Assembly: GCF_008365375.1 (NCBI RefSeq)
Contig: NZ_QOKW01000007.1
Span: forward strand, 62,001-126,000
Direction of reading: 5' to 3'
Length of the DNA: 64,000 nucleotides
DNA from: Roseomonas genomospecies 6
GTDB taxonomy: Bacteria; Pseudomonadota; Alphaproteobacteria; Azospirillales; Azospirillaceae
The notes under the pieces were generated by a model. It saw only the letters and a program-made list of their open reading frames with translations. It was not told the DNA's origin and searched no databases. The translations under genes and the position numbers were made by a program. Positions 7,611-16,295 of this stretch are shown in pieces (the stretch's first letter is position 1; the number at the start of each line of letters is the position of its first letter).

Positions 7611-8864
7611 ATGACCGTGACCACCTTCAAGCCCGAGACGGCGGCCCAGGCCGCCGACGCGGTGCGCTGGGCCCTGTCGGAAGGGACGCCGCTGGACGTC
7701 GCCGGTTCGGGGTCCAAGCGCGGACTCGGGCGCCCGATCCAGACCGCCTACACGCTGGACCTGTCCGGCCTGTCCGGAGTCGTCGCCTACGAGGCGGAGG
7801 AGTTGGTGCTGACCGCCAAGGCCGGCACGCCGATGGCCGAGATCCTGCCCATGCTGGCGGAACGGCGTCAGCAACTCGCTTTCGAGCCGCAGGACCTCGG
7901 CCCGCTGTTCGGGCAGCCGGAGGGGCAGGGGACTCTCGGCGGGGTGATCGCCAGCGGTCTGGCCGGGCCGCGCCGGATCAGCGCCGGCTCCGCCCGCGAC
8001 CACACGCTGGGGATCGAGGGGGTGAACGGGCGCGGCGAACTCTACAAGGGCGGCGGCAAGGTGGTGAAGAACGTCACCGGTTACGACGTGCCCAAGCTGA
8101 TGGCCGGGTCCTTCGGCACGCTGACCGTGCTGACCGAACTGACGGTGAAGGTGCTGCCGGCGCCGGAGGATGGGCGGACGCTGCTGCTGGCCGGGCGGGA
8201 GGATGCCGGGGCCGTGGCGGCGCTGACCGCGGCGCTGCAAAGCCCCTACGAGGTGTCGGGCGCCGCCCATCTGCCCGCCGGGGTGGCGGCGCGCTCCCAT
8301 GTGGGGGCGGTCGCCGGGGCGGGCGGGGCGGTGACTCTGGTGCGGGTGGAGGGCTTCGGCCCGTCCGTCGCCGCCCGCGTCGCCGCGCTGAAGGAGGAGC
8401 TTGGCGCCGACGCGGTGCTGGACCGGGAGGAGTCTGTTGCGGTGTGGAGGGAGGTCCGGGACGTGGCGTACTTCTGCCCTGCTCCCTCCCCTGCGTCAGC
8501 GGGGGAGGGCCGGGGTGGGGGCGCCGACTCCCGCCACGTCTGGAAAATCTCCGTCCAGCCTTCCGAAGGGCCGCGCGTGGCGGAGTCGATCCGCTGGGCG
8601 CTGGACGCGGAGCTGTATTTCGATTGGGGCGGCGGGCTGATCTGGGCGGCGGTGGTGCCGGCGCCGGATGCCGCCGCGGTGATCCGTGGCGCGCTGGGCA
8701 CCGCCGGCCACGCGACGCTGGTGCGCGCGCCCGAGGACGTGCGCACCGCGGCGGAGGTCTTCCACCCGCTGCCCGATCCGGTGATGGCGCTCAGCCGCCG
8801 GGTGAAGGAGAGCTTCGACCCCTGCGGCATCCTGAACCCCGGCCGCATGTACGCGGGAGTGTAA
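7611..8864 (+). CDS. glcE: glycolate oxidase subunit GlcE, with in-frame palindromic repeat insert
   Basis: Second FAD-domain subunit of glycolate oxidase, 417 residues against roughly 350-410 in relatives. The flavin domain has VAGSGSKRGLGRP, the GTLGGVIASGLAGPRRISAG core and GGGKVVKNVTGYDVPKLMAG; the C-terminus ends FDPCGILNPGRMYAGV. Around residues 290-310 the protein reads PAPSPASAGEGRGGGADS, a low-complexity stretch translated from a G/C-rich palindrome (8484-8520) that elsewhere in this window is intergenic. It sits just before the conserved HVWKISVQP strand, and the frame stays open on both sides, so the gene is probably functional. Confidence 0.93.
   Translation: MTVTTFKPETAAQAADAVRWALSEGTPLDVAGSGSKRGLGRPIQTAYTLDLSGLSGVVAYEAEELVLTAKAGTPMAEILPMLAERRQQLAFEPQDLGPLFGQPEGQGTLGGVIASGLAGPRRISAGSARDHTLGIEGVNGRGELYKGGGKVVKNVTGYDVPKLMAGSFGTLTVLTELTVKVLPAPEDGRTLLLAGREDAGAVAALTAALQSPYEVSGAAHLPAGVAARSHVGAVAGAGGAVTLVRVEGFGPSVAARVAALKEELGADAVLDREESVAVWREVRDVAYFCPAPSPASAGEGRGGGADSRHVWKISVQPSEGPRVAESIRWALDAELYFDWGGGLIWAAVVPAPDAAAVIRGALGTAGHATLVRAPEDVRTAAEVFHPLPDPVMALSRRVKESFDPCGILNPGRMYAGV
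8484..8520. repeat. G/C-rich palindromic repeat inside glcE (repeat A)
   Basis: CCCTCCCCTGCGTCAGCGGG is followed by GGAGGGCCGGGGTGGGGGC. The arms CCCTCCCC and GGGGGAGGG can pair, and the trailing CGGGGTGGGGGC matches the tail of the intergenic copy at 61974-62025 except for one or two bases. It is read in frame within glcE as Pro/Ser/Ala then Gly/Glu/Arg-rich residues. Confidence 0.75.
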
Positions 8865-8871
8865 GGCATCC

Positions 8872-10218
8872 ATGCAGACGAACTTCACGCTCACCCAACT
8901 CGCCAACGCGGATTACCGGGATTCCGAGTCGATCCTGCGCAAATGCGTCCATTGCGGCTTCTGCACGGCGACCTGCCCGACCTACGTCCTTCTGGGCGAC
9001 GAGCTGGACAGCCCGCGCGGGCGCATCTACCAGATCAAGGACATGCTGGAGAAGGGCGGCCCGCCCACCGAGCATCAGGTGAAGCACATCGACCGCTGCC
9101 TGTCCTGCCTGTCCTGCATGACGACCTGCCCGTCGGGCGTGAACTACATGCATCTGGTCGATCACGCCCGCGCCCATGTGGAGGCGACCCACGCCCGCCC
9201 GCCCGCCGACCGGGCCATCCGCGACCTGCTGGCCCGCGTGCTGCCGAACCCGCGGCTGTTCCGCCTCGCCCTGATCGCCGCCTGGTTCGGCAAGCCCTTC
9301 GCCGGGGTGCTGCCGGGGCGGCTCGGCGCGCTGCTGGCGCTGGCGCCGAAGTCGGTGCCGGGGCCGAGCCACAGCGACCGTCCGGGCAGCCATCAGGCGG
9401 TCGGGCCGCGCCGCAAGCGCGTCGCCCTTCTGGTCGGCTGCGCCCAGCAGGTGCTGGCCCCGCAGATCAACGAGGCGACGATCCGCCTGCTGAACCGCCA
9501 CGGGGTGGAGGTGGTGGTGGCCAAGGGGGCCGACTGCTGCGGCGCCCTGACCCATCACATGGGCAAGACCGACCTGAGCGACGCCGCGGCGCGGAAGACC
9601 ATCGACGCCTGGATCGCCGAGATGGACGGGGAGGGGCTGGACGCCATCGTCATCAACGCCTCGGGCTGCGGCACCTCCGTCAAGGATTACGCCTTCCAGT
9701 TCCGCGAGGACGCGGAGTATGCGCCCAAGGCGCTGCGCGTGGCGGCCATCGCCCGCGACGTGACGGAGTTCCTGGCGGAGATCGGCCTGACCGCTCCGGT
9801 GGTGGAGACGGGGCAGGCCATCGCCTACCACTCCGCCTGCTCCATGCAGCACGGCCAGCGCATCAAGGACCCGCCCCGCGCCCTGCTGCGCGGCGCCGGA
9901 TTCCAGGTGAGGGAAGTCCCGGAGGAGCACATCTGCTGCGGCTCCGCCGGCACCTACAACATGCTCCAGCCGGAAATCGCGGTGCAGTTGCGCGACCGCA
10001 AGGTCCGCAACATCGAAAGCACGAAGGCCGACGCCATCGCCGCCGGCAACCTGGGATGCATCACCCAGATCGGCACCGGGACCGGGCTTCCCATTGTCCA
10101 TACGGTGGAACTGCTCGATTGGGCGACCGGCGGGCCGAAGCCCGACGCGCTGCGGGACAGTCCGGCCTTCTCCGGCCCGGACCGCTCGCCGGGTGCTGCG
10201 GTGCGCGCGGCGGAGTAG
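8872..10218 (+). CDS. glcF: glycolate oxidase iron-sulfur subunit GlcF
   Basis: Electron-transfer subunit of glycolate oxidase, passing electrons from GlcD/GlcE flavin to the respiratory chain; 448 residues. Two 4Fe-4S ferredoxin motifs are visible: CVHCGFCTATCP and CLSCLSCMTTCPSG in the first 90 residues. Two CCG domains follow (DCCGALTHHMGKTD with SGCGTSVKDYA; then HSACSMQHGQRI with CCGSAGTYN). ATG 8872 is seven bases after the glcE stop, so it belongs to the same operon. Confidence 0.95.
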   Translation: MQTNFTLTQLANADYRDSESILRKCVHCGFCTATCPTYVLLGDELDSPRGRIYQIKDMLEKGGPPTEHQVKHIDRCLSCLSCMTTCPSGVNYMHLVDHARAHVEATHARPPADRAIRDLLARVLPNPRLFRLALIAAWFGKPFAGVLPGRLGALLALAPKSVPGPSHSDRPGSHQAVGPRRKRVALLVGCAQQVLAPQINEATIRLLNRHGVEVVVAKGADCCGALTHHMGKTDLSDAAARKTIDAWIAEMDGEGLDAIVINASGCGTSVKDYAFQFREDAEYAPKALRVAAIARDVTEFLAEIGLTAPVVETGQAIAYHSACSMQHGQRIKDPPRALLRGAGFQVREVPEEHICCGSAGTYNMLQPEIAVQLRDRKVRNIESTKADAIAAGNLGCITQIGTGTGLPIVHTVELLDWATGGPKPDALRDSPAFSGPDRSPGAAVRAAE

Positions 10219-10232
10219 GTCCACCGACCCGC

Positions 10233-10261
10233 TTGGACTTTTCGCGCCGTATGGCTAGGTT
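10233..10261 (+). promoter_or_regulatory. probable promoter of pcs
   Basis: TTGGAC (10233-10238) and TAGGTT (10256-10261) are 17 bases apart, just after glcF and 28 bases before the pcs GTG. The -10 match is moderate. Confidence 0.45.
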
Positions 10262-10288
10262 GACGCCAAAGGGACGAAGAGGCGCTCA

Positions 10289-11047
10289 GTGGACACCGGT
10301 TTGAAGGACGGCGGGTTCAAGGACGGCAGCTACCGCGGCGGCGGTTATGGAATCGGGCGGCGGCTGTCGGCCTGGGGGGTGCATGCCTTCACCGGCAGCG
10401 GCGTGGTGCTGGGTCTGCTGGCGCTGCTCGCCGCGGTCAACGGCGAGGCCAAGGCGTGCCTGGGCTGGCTGGGGCTGGCGCTGGTGGTCGACGGGGTGGA
10501 CGGCACGCTGGCCCGCCGCGCCTCGGTGAAGGAGGTGCTTCCGGGCATCGACGGGTCGGCGCTCGATCTCGTGATCGACTATCTGACCTACGTCGTCGTT
10601 CCGGCGGTCTTCATGTACCGCTTCGGCCTGCTTCCCGACGGGTTTGGCGTGGCGCTGGCCGCCTTCATCATGATGACCTCGCTTTATTGCTTCTCGAACA
10701 CCGGCATGAAGAGCGGCGACAACTATTTCGTCGGCTTCCCGGCGATCTGGAACGTGGTCGCGCTCTATCTGTGGCTGCTGGCGCTCGACCCGTGGGTCAA
10801 CACCGCCGTGGTGCTGCTCCTCGGCCTGCTCACCTTCACGACCGTCAAATTCCTGCATCCCTTCCGGGTGCGCCGCTGGATGCGCCTGAACCTTCTGGTC
10901 AGCGGCGCGTGGCTGGCCTCCAGCGCGGCGCTGGTGGTCCTGTATCCGGACCGGCCCGACGCCGTCTGGGCCGTCTGGCTGGCCAGCAGCGCCTACTACG
11001 CCGCGATCTGCGTGTGGCGGACGCTGCGCGGCCCGGCGGCGGCGTGA
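10289..11047 (+). CDS. pcs: phosphatidylcholine synthase
   Basis: CDP-alcohol phosphatidyltransferase that condenses CDP-diacylglycerol with choline to make phosphatidylcholine in the inner membrane; 252 residues. The family motif DGVDGTLARR...GIDGSALDLVIDY (DGxDGxxAR...GxxxDxxxD) is intact, and about eight hydrophobic segments surround it. YCFSNTGMKSGDNYFVGFP and VKFLHPFRVRRWM are characteristic of Pcs rather than PgsA or PssA. The start is GTG 10289, with GAGG eight bases upstream. Bacteria that interact with plants often use this one-step choline-dependent route. Confidence 0.9.
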   Translation: MDTGLKDGGFKDGSYRGGGYGIGRRLSAWGVHAFTGSGVVLGLLALLAAVNGEAKACLGWLGLALVVDGVDGTLARRASVKEVLPGIDGSALDLVIDYLTYVVVPAVFMYRFGLLPDGFGVALAAFIMMTSLYCFSNTGMKSGDNYFVGFPAIWNVVALYLWLLALDPWVNTAVVLLLGLLTFTTVKFLHPFRVRRWMRLNLLVSGAWLASSAALVVLYPDRPDAVWAVWLASSAYYAAICVWRTLRGPAAA

Positions 11048-11054
11048 GGAGGCA

Positions 11055-11345
11055 TCAGGGCTTTTCGGGAGCGGTCTCCCGGTTGATGTCGTCCTTGGCG
11101 TCGCGGGCCTTCTGCTGGATGGCCGAGCCGGCGTCCTGCATCATGCGGCCGGCCTCGGCGCCGATGCCCTTGGCGGCTTCGCCCACGCGCTCAGCGGTCT
11201 GGTCCACCGCGCGCCCGATCTCCTGGCCGGTCTTCTCCGCCGACTGCTGGTCGTCGCAGGCGGCCAGCAGCGGCAGGGCCAGGAGCGGAAGGGCGAGGAC
11301 GGCGGCGCGAATTCCGTTGCGATGAGTGCCATTGCGGCGGGCCAT
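11055..11345 (-). CDS. small helical lipoprotein
   Basis: A 96-residue protein with a lipoprotein signal sequence: basic N-terminus MARRNGTHRNGIR, a Leu/Pro/Ala core and lipobox LLAAC, so it would be lipid-anchored at the Cys near residue 30. The mature part is one long amphipathic helix rich in Ala, Gly, Asp, Gln and Lys (EIGRAVDQTAERVGEAAKG). ATG 11345 has GGAG nine bases upstream; the longer frame begins with GTG 11360, which I do not favour. Function unknown; it resembles envelope stress or spacer lipoproteins only in build. Convergent with pcs, whose stop is eight bases away. Confidence 0.7.
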   Translation of the reverse strand: MARRNGTHRNGIRAAVLALPLLALPLLAACDDQQSAEKTGQEIGRAVDQTAERVGEAAKGIGAEAGRMMQDAGSAIQQKARDAKDDINRETAPEKP

Positions 11346-11414
11346 GGAACCGGTCTCCACAGTTGATCCATGGAGGGGTAACGGTTCGCGGGGGCTGTTG
11401 GTGCCCGCCCTCCA

Positions 11415-12092
11415 TCAAAAGCGGTAGGATGCGGTGATGGCGACCACCGGCCAGAAGCGCGCGGGGCGGATCGAATCCTCCACCTCGCGGCGCTGATCCT
11501 CAAGCACGGCGGCGATGGCGGGGGTGGTCGCCACGCCGGGGGCGGTCAGGCTGACGCGCGGGCTGCCCTGGAACAGCACGCCGAGATCCACGCCGATGCT
11601 GAAATTCGGGCTGAACGCCGTGCCGTTGTAGCCGATCCCGACATAGGGGGCGAAGCGGTCGAACTTGGCCTCGCCGGTGAGCTGGCCGGCCTGCTGCGGC
11701 GTGACCACCACCCCGCCGAAGCTGCGCGGGCCGGACAGGGTGCCGGTCAGGTCGGCCTTGTTGTAATTGATCCGCGCGCCGCCGGTCAGGCGGAAGCCGG
11801 TGCCGGCGACGGGGTAGACGTCCAACACCGCGCCGAAGCTGCGCAGCTTCACATCCAGATCGTAGTCGACGCCGGAGATGCCGCGGTCGGTGCTGAAGGT
11901 GAACATGTTGCCACCCAGGCGCACCCCGAACATCGGATTCATCCGGTAGCCGGCCTCCAGCCCCAGGCCGAGCGTGCTGGCCTGCGCACCGACGTGGAAA
12001 GGCGAATCCAACGGGCCTTCCATCGTCTGGGCGGTCGCGACGGTGGTTCCGGCACAGGTGAGGGCGAAGGCGAGAAGGGCGGCGGTGCGCAT
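11415..12092 (-). CDS. outer-membrane beta-barrel protein, unknown role
   Basis: A 225-residue exported protein. The first 22 residues are a signal peptide ending ATAQ. The remainder alternates polar and hydrophobic residues with repeated aromatic/glycine strand ends (LGLGLEAGYRMNPMFGVRLG, FRLTGGARINYNKADL, FAPYVGIGYNGTAFSPNFS) and finishes in ITASYRF, the terminal Phe typical of Bam-assembled barrels. This is an OmpW/OprF-like small porin fold by pattern only. ATG 12092 has AGGGGA upstream; the open frame extends further but without a signal peptide. Confidence 0.75.
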   Translation of the reverse strand: MRTAALLAFALTCAGTTVATAQTMEGPLDSPFHVGAQASTLGLGLEAGYRMNPMFGVRLGGNMFTFSTDRGISGVDYDLDVKLRSFGAVLDVYPVAGTGFRLTGGARINYNKADLTGTLSGPRSFGGVVVTPQQAGQLTGEAKFDRFAPYVGIGYNGTAFSPNFSIGVDLGVLFQGSPRVSLTAPGVATTPAIAAVLEDQRREVEDSIRPARFWPVVAITASYRF

Positions 12093-12151
12093 GCGGCGTT
12101 TCCCCTGAGGCGTCTCGATCGGACGGGGAACGCGGGCCAAACGCAAAGGTT

Positions 12152-12208
12152 GCGGCCGGCGGGATGCGCCGGCCGCGTTTCAGTTGGCTGTGGCTGAAAC
12201 GCCACAGC
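12152..12208 (-). terminator. two stacked hairpins, possible terminator after the acyl-CoA dehydrogenase gene
   Basis: Two perfect inverted repeats sit side by side between the acyl-CoA dehydrogenase stop and the barrel gene: GCTGTGGC with GCCACAGC (12187-12208), and GCGGCCGGC with GCCGGCCGC (12152-12176). No clear U-run follows on the minus strand, so termination is only suggested. Confidence 0.35.
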
Positions 12209-12225
12209 GTCGGGTTGCTGCTCGT

Positions 12226-14025
12226 TTAGAACTGATCCTCGCTCAGCGCCATCACCGTGCGGTGGGCGGTCAGGATCGGCAGCAGCAGGCCCGGCCCCTG
12301 GGCCAGGATCTGCTCCGCGTAGAAGCGGGCGGTGACCAGCTTGGCCTCCAGGAAGGGGGCGTTGGCGCCGGGTTGGCGCAGCCCCTCCAGCGCCTTGGCG
12401 GCGGAGCGGGCGAGCATCCAGCCACCGGCCACCGTGCCCCACAGCTTCAGATAGTTCACGGCCCCCGCCGCGGCGGCGCGCAGGTCGCCGTCGGCCTGCG
12501 TCTTGACCACCCAGGCCACCGCCTGCTCCAGCGCGTCCAGACCGGCGGACAGGTTGGTGCGGATCGCCTCCACGTCGTCGCCGGGGATGCTCTCCAGCTC
12601 CGCCACCGTGGTCCGCATCTCCGCGATGAAGGTCCGGGCCGACTCGCCGCCGTCGCGGCCCGTCTTGCGGAAGGTCAGGTCGTTGGCGTGGATGCCGTTT
12701 GTGCCCTCGTAGATCGGGGTGATGCGGGCGTCGCGGTAATGCTGGGCCGCTCCCGTCTCCTCGATGAAGCCCATGCCGCCGTGGATCTGCACGCCGGTGG
12801 AGGCCACGTCGCAGCCGATGTCGGTGCTCCACGCCTTCACGATGGGGGTCAGGATGTCCACGCGGGCGGTGGCGGCGGCGCGGGCCGCGGCGTCCTCGTG
12901 GTGGCGGGAGATGTCGAGCTGCGTGCCAGCGTAGAGAGCCAGAGCGCGGGCGGCCTCCGTCTTGGCGCGCATGTCCAGCAGCATCCGGCGCACGTCCGGA
13001 TGGCGGATGATGGCGACGCCGGAGCCCTTCGGGTCGGCCAGATCCTTGCTCTGCACGCGGGACTTGGCGTAGTCGCGGGCCTGCTGGTAGGCGCGCTCGG
13101 CGATGGCGACGCCCTGGATGCCGACGCCGAGGCGGGCGTTGTTCATCATGGTGAACATGTATTCGATGCCGCGGTTCTCCTGGCCGACCAGGAAGCCGAT
13201 GGCGCCGCCGTTGTCGCCGAAGGCCATCACCGCGGTGGGGCTGGCCATGATGCCCAGCTTGTGCTCCAGGCTGGCGCAGCGCAGGTCGTTGCGCTCGCCC
13301 GGCGTCCCGTCCTCGTTCGGCAGGAACTTCGGCACGATGAACAGGCTGATGCCCTTGATCCCCGGAGGCGCGTCGGGCAGGCGGGCCAGCACCAGATGGA
13401 CGATGTTGTCCGTCAGGTCATGCTCGCCGTAGGTGATGAAGATCTTCTGGCCGGTGATGCGGTAGGTCCCGTCCTCCGCCCGCACCGCGCGGGTGCGCAC
13501 GGCGGCGAGGTCGGAGCCCGCCTGCGGCTCCGTCAGGTTCATGGTGCCGTTCCACTCGCCGGCGATCATCTTCGGCAGGTAGAGCGCCTTCTGCTCCGCG
13601 CTGGCGTGCTCGGTCAGCAGATCGACGGCGCCCTGAGTCAGCAGGGGGCACAGGCCGAAGGACAGGTTGGCCGCCTGCCACATCTCGTTCACCGCGAAGG
13701 CCACGGTCCAGGGAAGGCCCTGCCCGCCGTACTCCGGCTCGAAGGGCAGACTGTTCCAGCCGCTCTCGGTGAACTGGCCGTAGGCCTCCTTCCAGCCGGT
13801 CGGCGTGCGGACCACGCCGTTCTCCAGGACCGAGCCTTCCTTGTCGCCGACCCGGTTGAGCGGGGCGAGAACGCCGGAAGCGAACTTGCCGGCCTCCTCC
13901 AGCACGGCGTCCACCAGATCGGGAGCCGCCGAATCGCAGTTCGGCAGCGCGGCGATCGTTTCGAGGCCGACCACCTCGTTCAGGACAAAGCGGAGGTCAT
14001 CGACCGGAGCGGTGTAGGGAATCAT
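12226..14025 (-). CDS. acyl-CoA dehydrogenase (DmdC-like, with C-terminal extension)
   Basis: FAD-dependent acyl-CoA dehydrogenase, 599 residues, longer than the 380-residue classical enzymes because of an N-terminal helical segment and a C-terminal domain found in the DmdC/FadE-like group. Core motifs are MNLTEPQAGSDLAAVRTRA (flavin/substrate loop), ITGQKIFITYGEHDL, GGMGFIEETGAAQHYRDARI, and PIYEGTNGIHANDL, whose Glu is the catalytic base in this branch. Likely role is fatty-acid or methylmercaptopropionate-type beta-oxidation; the substrate cannot be fixed from sequence. No electron-transfer or hydratase partner is adjacent. Confidence 0.9.
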   Translation of the reverse strand: MIPYTAPVDDLRFVLNEVVGLETIAALPNCDSAAPDLVDAVLEEAGKFASGVLAPLNRVGDKEGSVLENGVVRTPTGWKEAYGQFTESGWNSLPFEPEYGGQGLPWTVAFAVNEMWQAANLSFGLCPLLTQGAVDLLTEHASAEQKALYLPKMIAGEWNGTMNLTEPQAGSDLAAVRTRAVRAEDGTYRITGQKIFITYGEHDLTDNIVHLVLARLPDAPPGIKGISLFIVPKFLPNEDGTPGERNDLRCASLEHKLGIMASPTAVMAFGDNGGAIGFLVGQENRGIEYMFTMMNNARLGVGIQGVAIAERAYQQARDYAKSRVQSKDLADPKGSGVAIIRHPDVRRMLLDMRAKTEAARALALYAGTQLDISRHHEDAAARAAATARVDILTPIVKAWSTDIGCDVASTGVQIHGGMGFIEETGAAQHYRDARITPIYEGTNGIHANDLTFRKTGRDGGESARTFIAEMRTTVAELESIPGDDVEAIRTNLSAGLDALEQAVAWVVKTQADGDLRAAAAGAVNYLKLWGTVAGGWMLARSAAKALEGLRQPGANAPFLEAKLVTARFYAEQILAQGPGLLLPILTAHRTVMALSEDQF

Positions 14026-14250
14026 GGATGGAGCGGCCTCCCGTGACCCGATTGACGTGGATGCTTTATGGGCGGTTTACGTGCGCGTCACCATACCGTA
14101 CCGAATGGTGCATGGCGAGCCTCACCGTCGGGCATGGATATTGGCATCTGGGTTGCGGTGCGAACAGCGCGGCTGCGACGCAGGAGAGGGGGCCGCACTT
14201 GGCATCCCGGTTGCAAGAGTGGGACAGCACCGCTCACAGGGGTTCCTCCC

Positions 14251-15270
14251 ATGACCATCGCCACCGCCCTTGCCCGTCAGGCCGAAACCGCCGTCCAGGC
14301 CGCGAAGACCACCCGCGGGCCGGCCAATGTGGAGGCGGCGGTCCGCAACGCCAGCGCCAAGACCGGGGTCGATTTTTCCTACCTCATGGAAAAAGCTGCC
14401 GTGGAGAGCGGGTACCGGACGGACGTGAAGTCCTCCTCCTCCTCGGCGACGGGGCTCTACCAGTTCATCGACAGCACCTGGCTGGCGACGATGCGCGACC
14501 ATGGCGCGGATCACGGCTATGCCAAATACGCCAACGCGATCCAGACGCGCGGCGACGGGCGCCCTTATGTCGCCGATCCGGAGCTGAAGCGCGAAATCCT
14601 GGACCTGCGCAAGGACCCCGCCGCCTCCGCCCTGATGGCCGCGGAATACACCCGCGAGAACAAGGAGTATCTGGAGGACACGGTCAAAGGGAAGATCGGC
14701 TCCACCGAACTCTATATGGCGCATTTCCTGGGGGCGGGCGGCGCGGCGAAGTTCCTGAACGCCATGCAGGACAACCCCAACCGCGCTGCCAAGGAGCTGT
14801 TCCCCGACGCCGCCGCCGCCAACAAGGCCGTGTTCTTCGACAAGGAGACGGGCAGGGGCAAATCGCTGAAGGACATCTACGACCGCTTCGCGACGAAGTT
14901 CGCGGAAACGCCCGCCGCCGATTTCGCGCCGGCCCAGACCGCCATCGACCGGGTGCGCCGGCAGGACATGCCGGACGGCTTCACCACCCAGGTGCCCAGC
15001 ATGCCGCAGAAGGCACTGAACGGCACGCCGCTGTCGATCTACCACGTTCTGGCCCTGAACGCGCTGGAGACTCCGGACGAGGTGGACAGCATCACCGGCA
15101 AGCCGGCCCGTGGCCGCCGCCAGGACGGCGAGGACAAGGACAACCGCCGCATGCGCGACCAGCCGGTCCGCACGGATCAGAACGAGCATACGGGGCTCGG
15201 CCTCGGGCTTGGCCTGTCCAAGGTGGTCGGGCAGACGACGACCGGGGCGGAGACGGGCAAGGCGGCCTGA
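14251..15270 (+). CDS. lytic-transglycosylase-domain protein
   Basis: A 339-residue protein with an SLT-like domain at residues about 25-175. LMEKAAVESGY carries the probable catalytic Glu, followed by SATGLYQFIDSTW and STELYMAHFLGAGGAAKFL, which match the GLxQ and helix motifs of soluble transglycosylases. The C-terminal third is polar and probably disordered. No signal peptide is evident from ATG 14251, so export may be by another route or the role cytoplasmic/flagellar. ATG 14251 follows the weak site GGTTCCTCCC; the in-frame open stretch upstream is not protein-like. Convergent with the next gene. Confidence 0.8.
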   Translation: MTIATALARQAETAVQAAKTTRGPANVEAAVRNASAKTGVDFSYLMEKAAVESGYRTDVKSSSSSATGLYQFIDSTWLATMRDHGADHGYAKYANAIQTRGDGRPYVADPELKREILDLRKDPAASALMAAEYTRENKEYLEDTVKGKIGSTELYMAHFLGAGGAAKFLNAMQDNPNRAAKELFPDAAAANKAVFFDKETGRGKSLKDIYDRFATKFAETPAADFAPAQTAIDRVRRQDMPDGFTTQVPSMPQKALNGTPLSIYHVLALNALETPDEVDSITGKPARGRRQDGEDKDNRRMRDQPVRTDQNEHTGLGLGLGLSKVVGQTTTGAETGKAA

Positions 15271-15286
15271 TCGGCTGAACGCCGGG

Positions 15287-15952
15287 CTAAACGTCCTTGA
15301 GCCGTTCGCGGGCGTCCGCTGCGATGGCCGCGAACACCCGGCGGTCGCCGGGCAGCAGCGCGTCGGCGGTCAGCCGGCGGTGCGGCTCGAACCGTAGGCC
15401 CGCCTGCCGCGCCGCCGCGGCACTCCCCCAGAAGGCCGGCGGTGCGTGGCACAGGGCGGCGGCGTGGAGCGGCTCGCGCAGCCGCACCTCCCGCAGCACG
15501 TTGGTCAGGTCGAAATCGACGACGCTGCGCCGCCCGCCGGGGCCGGTCAGGCGAATCCAGGCGTGGAAGGGAAAGGCTTCGGCCTCCTGCCGAGGCTGCT
15601 TCGGATCGGGAGGGCGGACGTCGGCGGGCGCCGCCGGATAGCCGAACCAGCGCGCCCGGCTGTGGACGTCATGCTTGCGGAAAGCCACGCGACCCAGCGC
15701 GACCTCCGCCCGCCCATGGCCCAGCGCCTCCAGCAGCATCGCCCCGGCGAAGGCATAATACTGGCAGCCGCCCAGCCGATGCGTGTGGACCAGTTCGCGG
15801 TGCAGCGGGTGGGCGGTCACGGCCCCATGCACCGCCCGCCGGATGCGCTCCCGCTCCGGCGGCAGACCCTCGGATGTGGAGGTGCCGTCCACCGGCGCCG
15901 TCTCGGCCTCGCCCAGCATCAGGCGCATCCACGCCGACATCGCGAGAAGCAT
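15287..15952 (-). CDS. transglutaminase-like protein, function unknown
   Basis: A 221-residue protein I do not recognise as a named family. The order Cys63 (GGCQYYAFAGAMLLEALG), His130 (FPFHAWIRLTGPGG) and Asp146 (RSVVDFDLTN) matches the Cys-His-Asp triad spacing and local context of transglutaminase-like thiol enzymes, which hydrolyse or cross-link amides. That is an inference from motif order alone. ATG 15952 has AGGGGGC six bases upstream; the longer frame to 16111 runs into the neighbouring gene. Last of a leftward set with the DUF2283 pair and a D-lactate-dehydrogenase-like gene. Confidence 0.6.
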   Translation of the reverse strand: MLLAMSAWMRLMLGEAETAPVDGTSTSEGLPPERERIRRAVHGAVTAHPLHRELVHTHRLGGCQYYAFAGAMLLEALGHGRAEVALGRVAFRKHDVHSRARWFGYPAAPADVRPPDPKQPRQEAEAFPFHAWIRLTGPGGRRSVVDFDLTNVLREVRLREPLHAAALCHAPPAFWGSAAAARQAGLRFEPHRRLTADALLPGDRRVFAAIAADARERLKDV

Positions 15953-16055
15953 CGCTTGCCCCCTGTCCACGGTCGATGGACCGGCGTCGCCGGCTCCCGT
16001 GCCGATGTGAACAGCGCAGGTGGGCCAGTGGTTGCCTTGAAGGGCCGGAGAGGAG

Positions 16056-16295
16056 TCAGGCGGCGCGGGCTTCGCCACGAAGAGCGCGCAACGCGGCAAG
16101 CGCCTCTGCAATCACGTCGGGATGCCGGGATGCGTATTGGATGTCGTAGCCGACCGGTTCACCGTCCTCGCCAAGGTCGATCACCAGATCGCGGGCGTCG
16201 TCGATCCGGCTGTCCACCCCTGGGCCGGGGCGGACCTTGACATACATGCTGTCCGTGTCCGGGTCGTAAAGAACGGGGCTGTGGGGGTCGGTCAT
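16056..16295 (-). CDS. DUF2283 domain protein
   Basis: A 79-residue acidic protein. LYDPDTDSMYVKVRPG, SRIDDARDLVIDLGEDGEPVGYDI and the C-terminal alpha helix are the hallmarks of DUF2283, a small beta-sheet domain often encoded beside short basic partners in putative toxin-antitoxin-like pairs. Its ATG (16295) overlaps the stop of the upstream 90-residue gene by four bases, so the two proteins are made together. Confidence 0.8.
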   Translation of the reverse strand: MTDPHSPVLYDPDTDSMYVKVRPGPGVDSRIDDARDLVIDLGEDGEPVGYDIQYASRHPDVIAEALAALRALRGEARAA

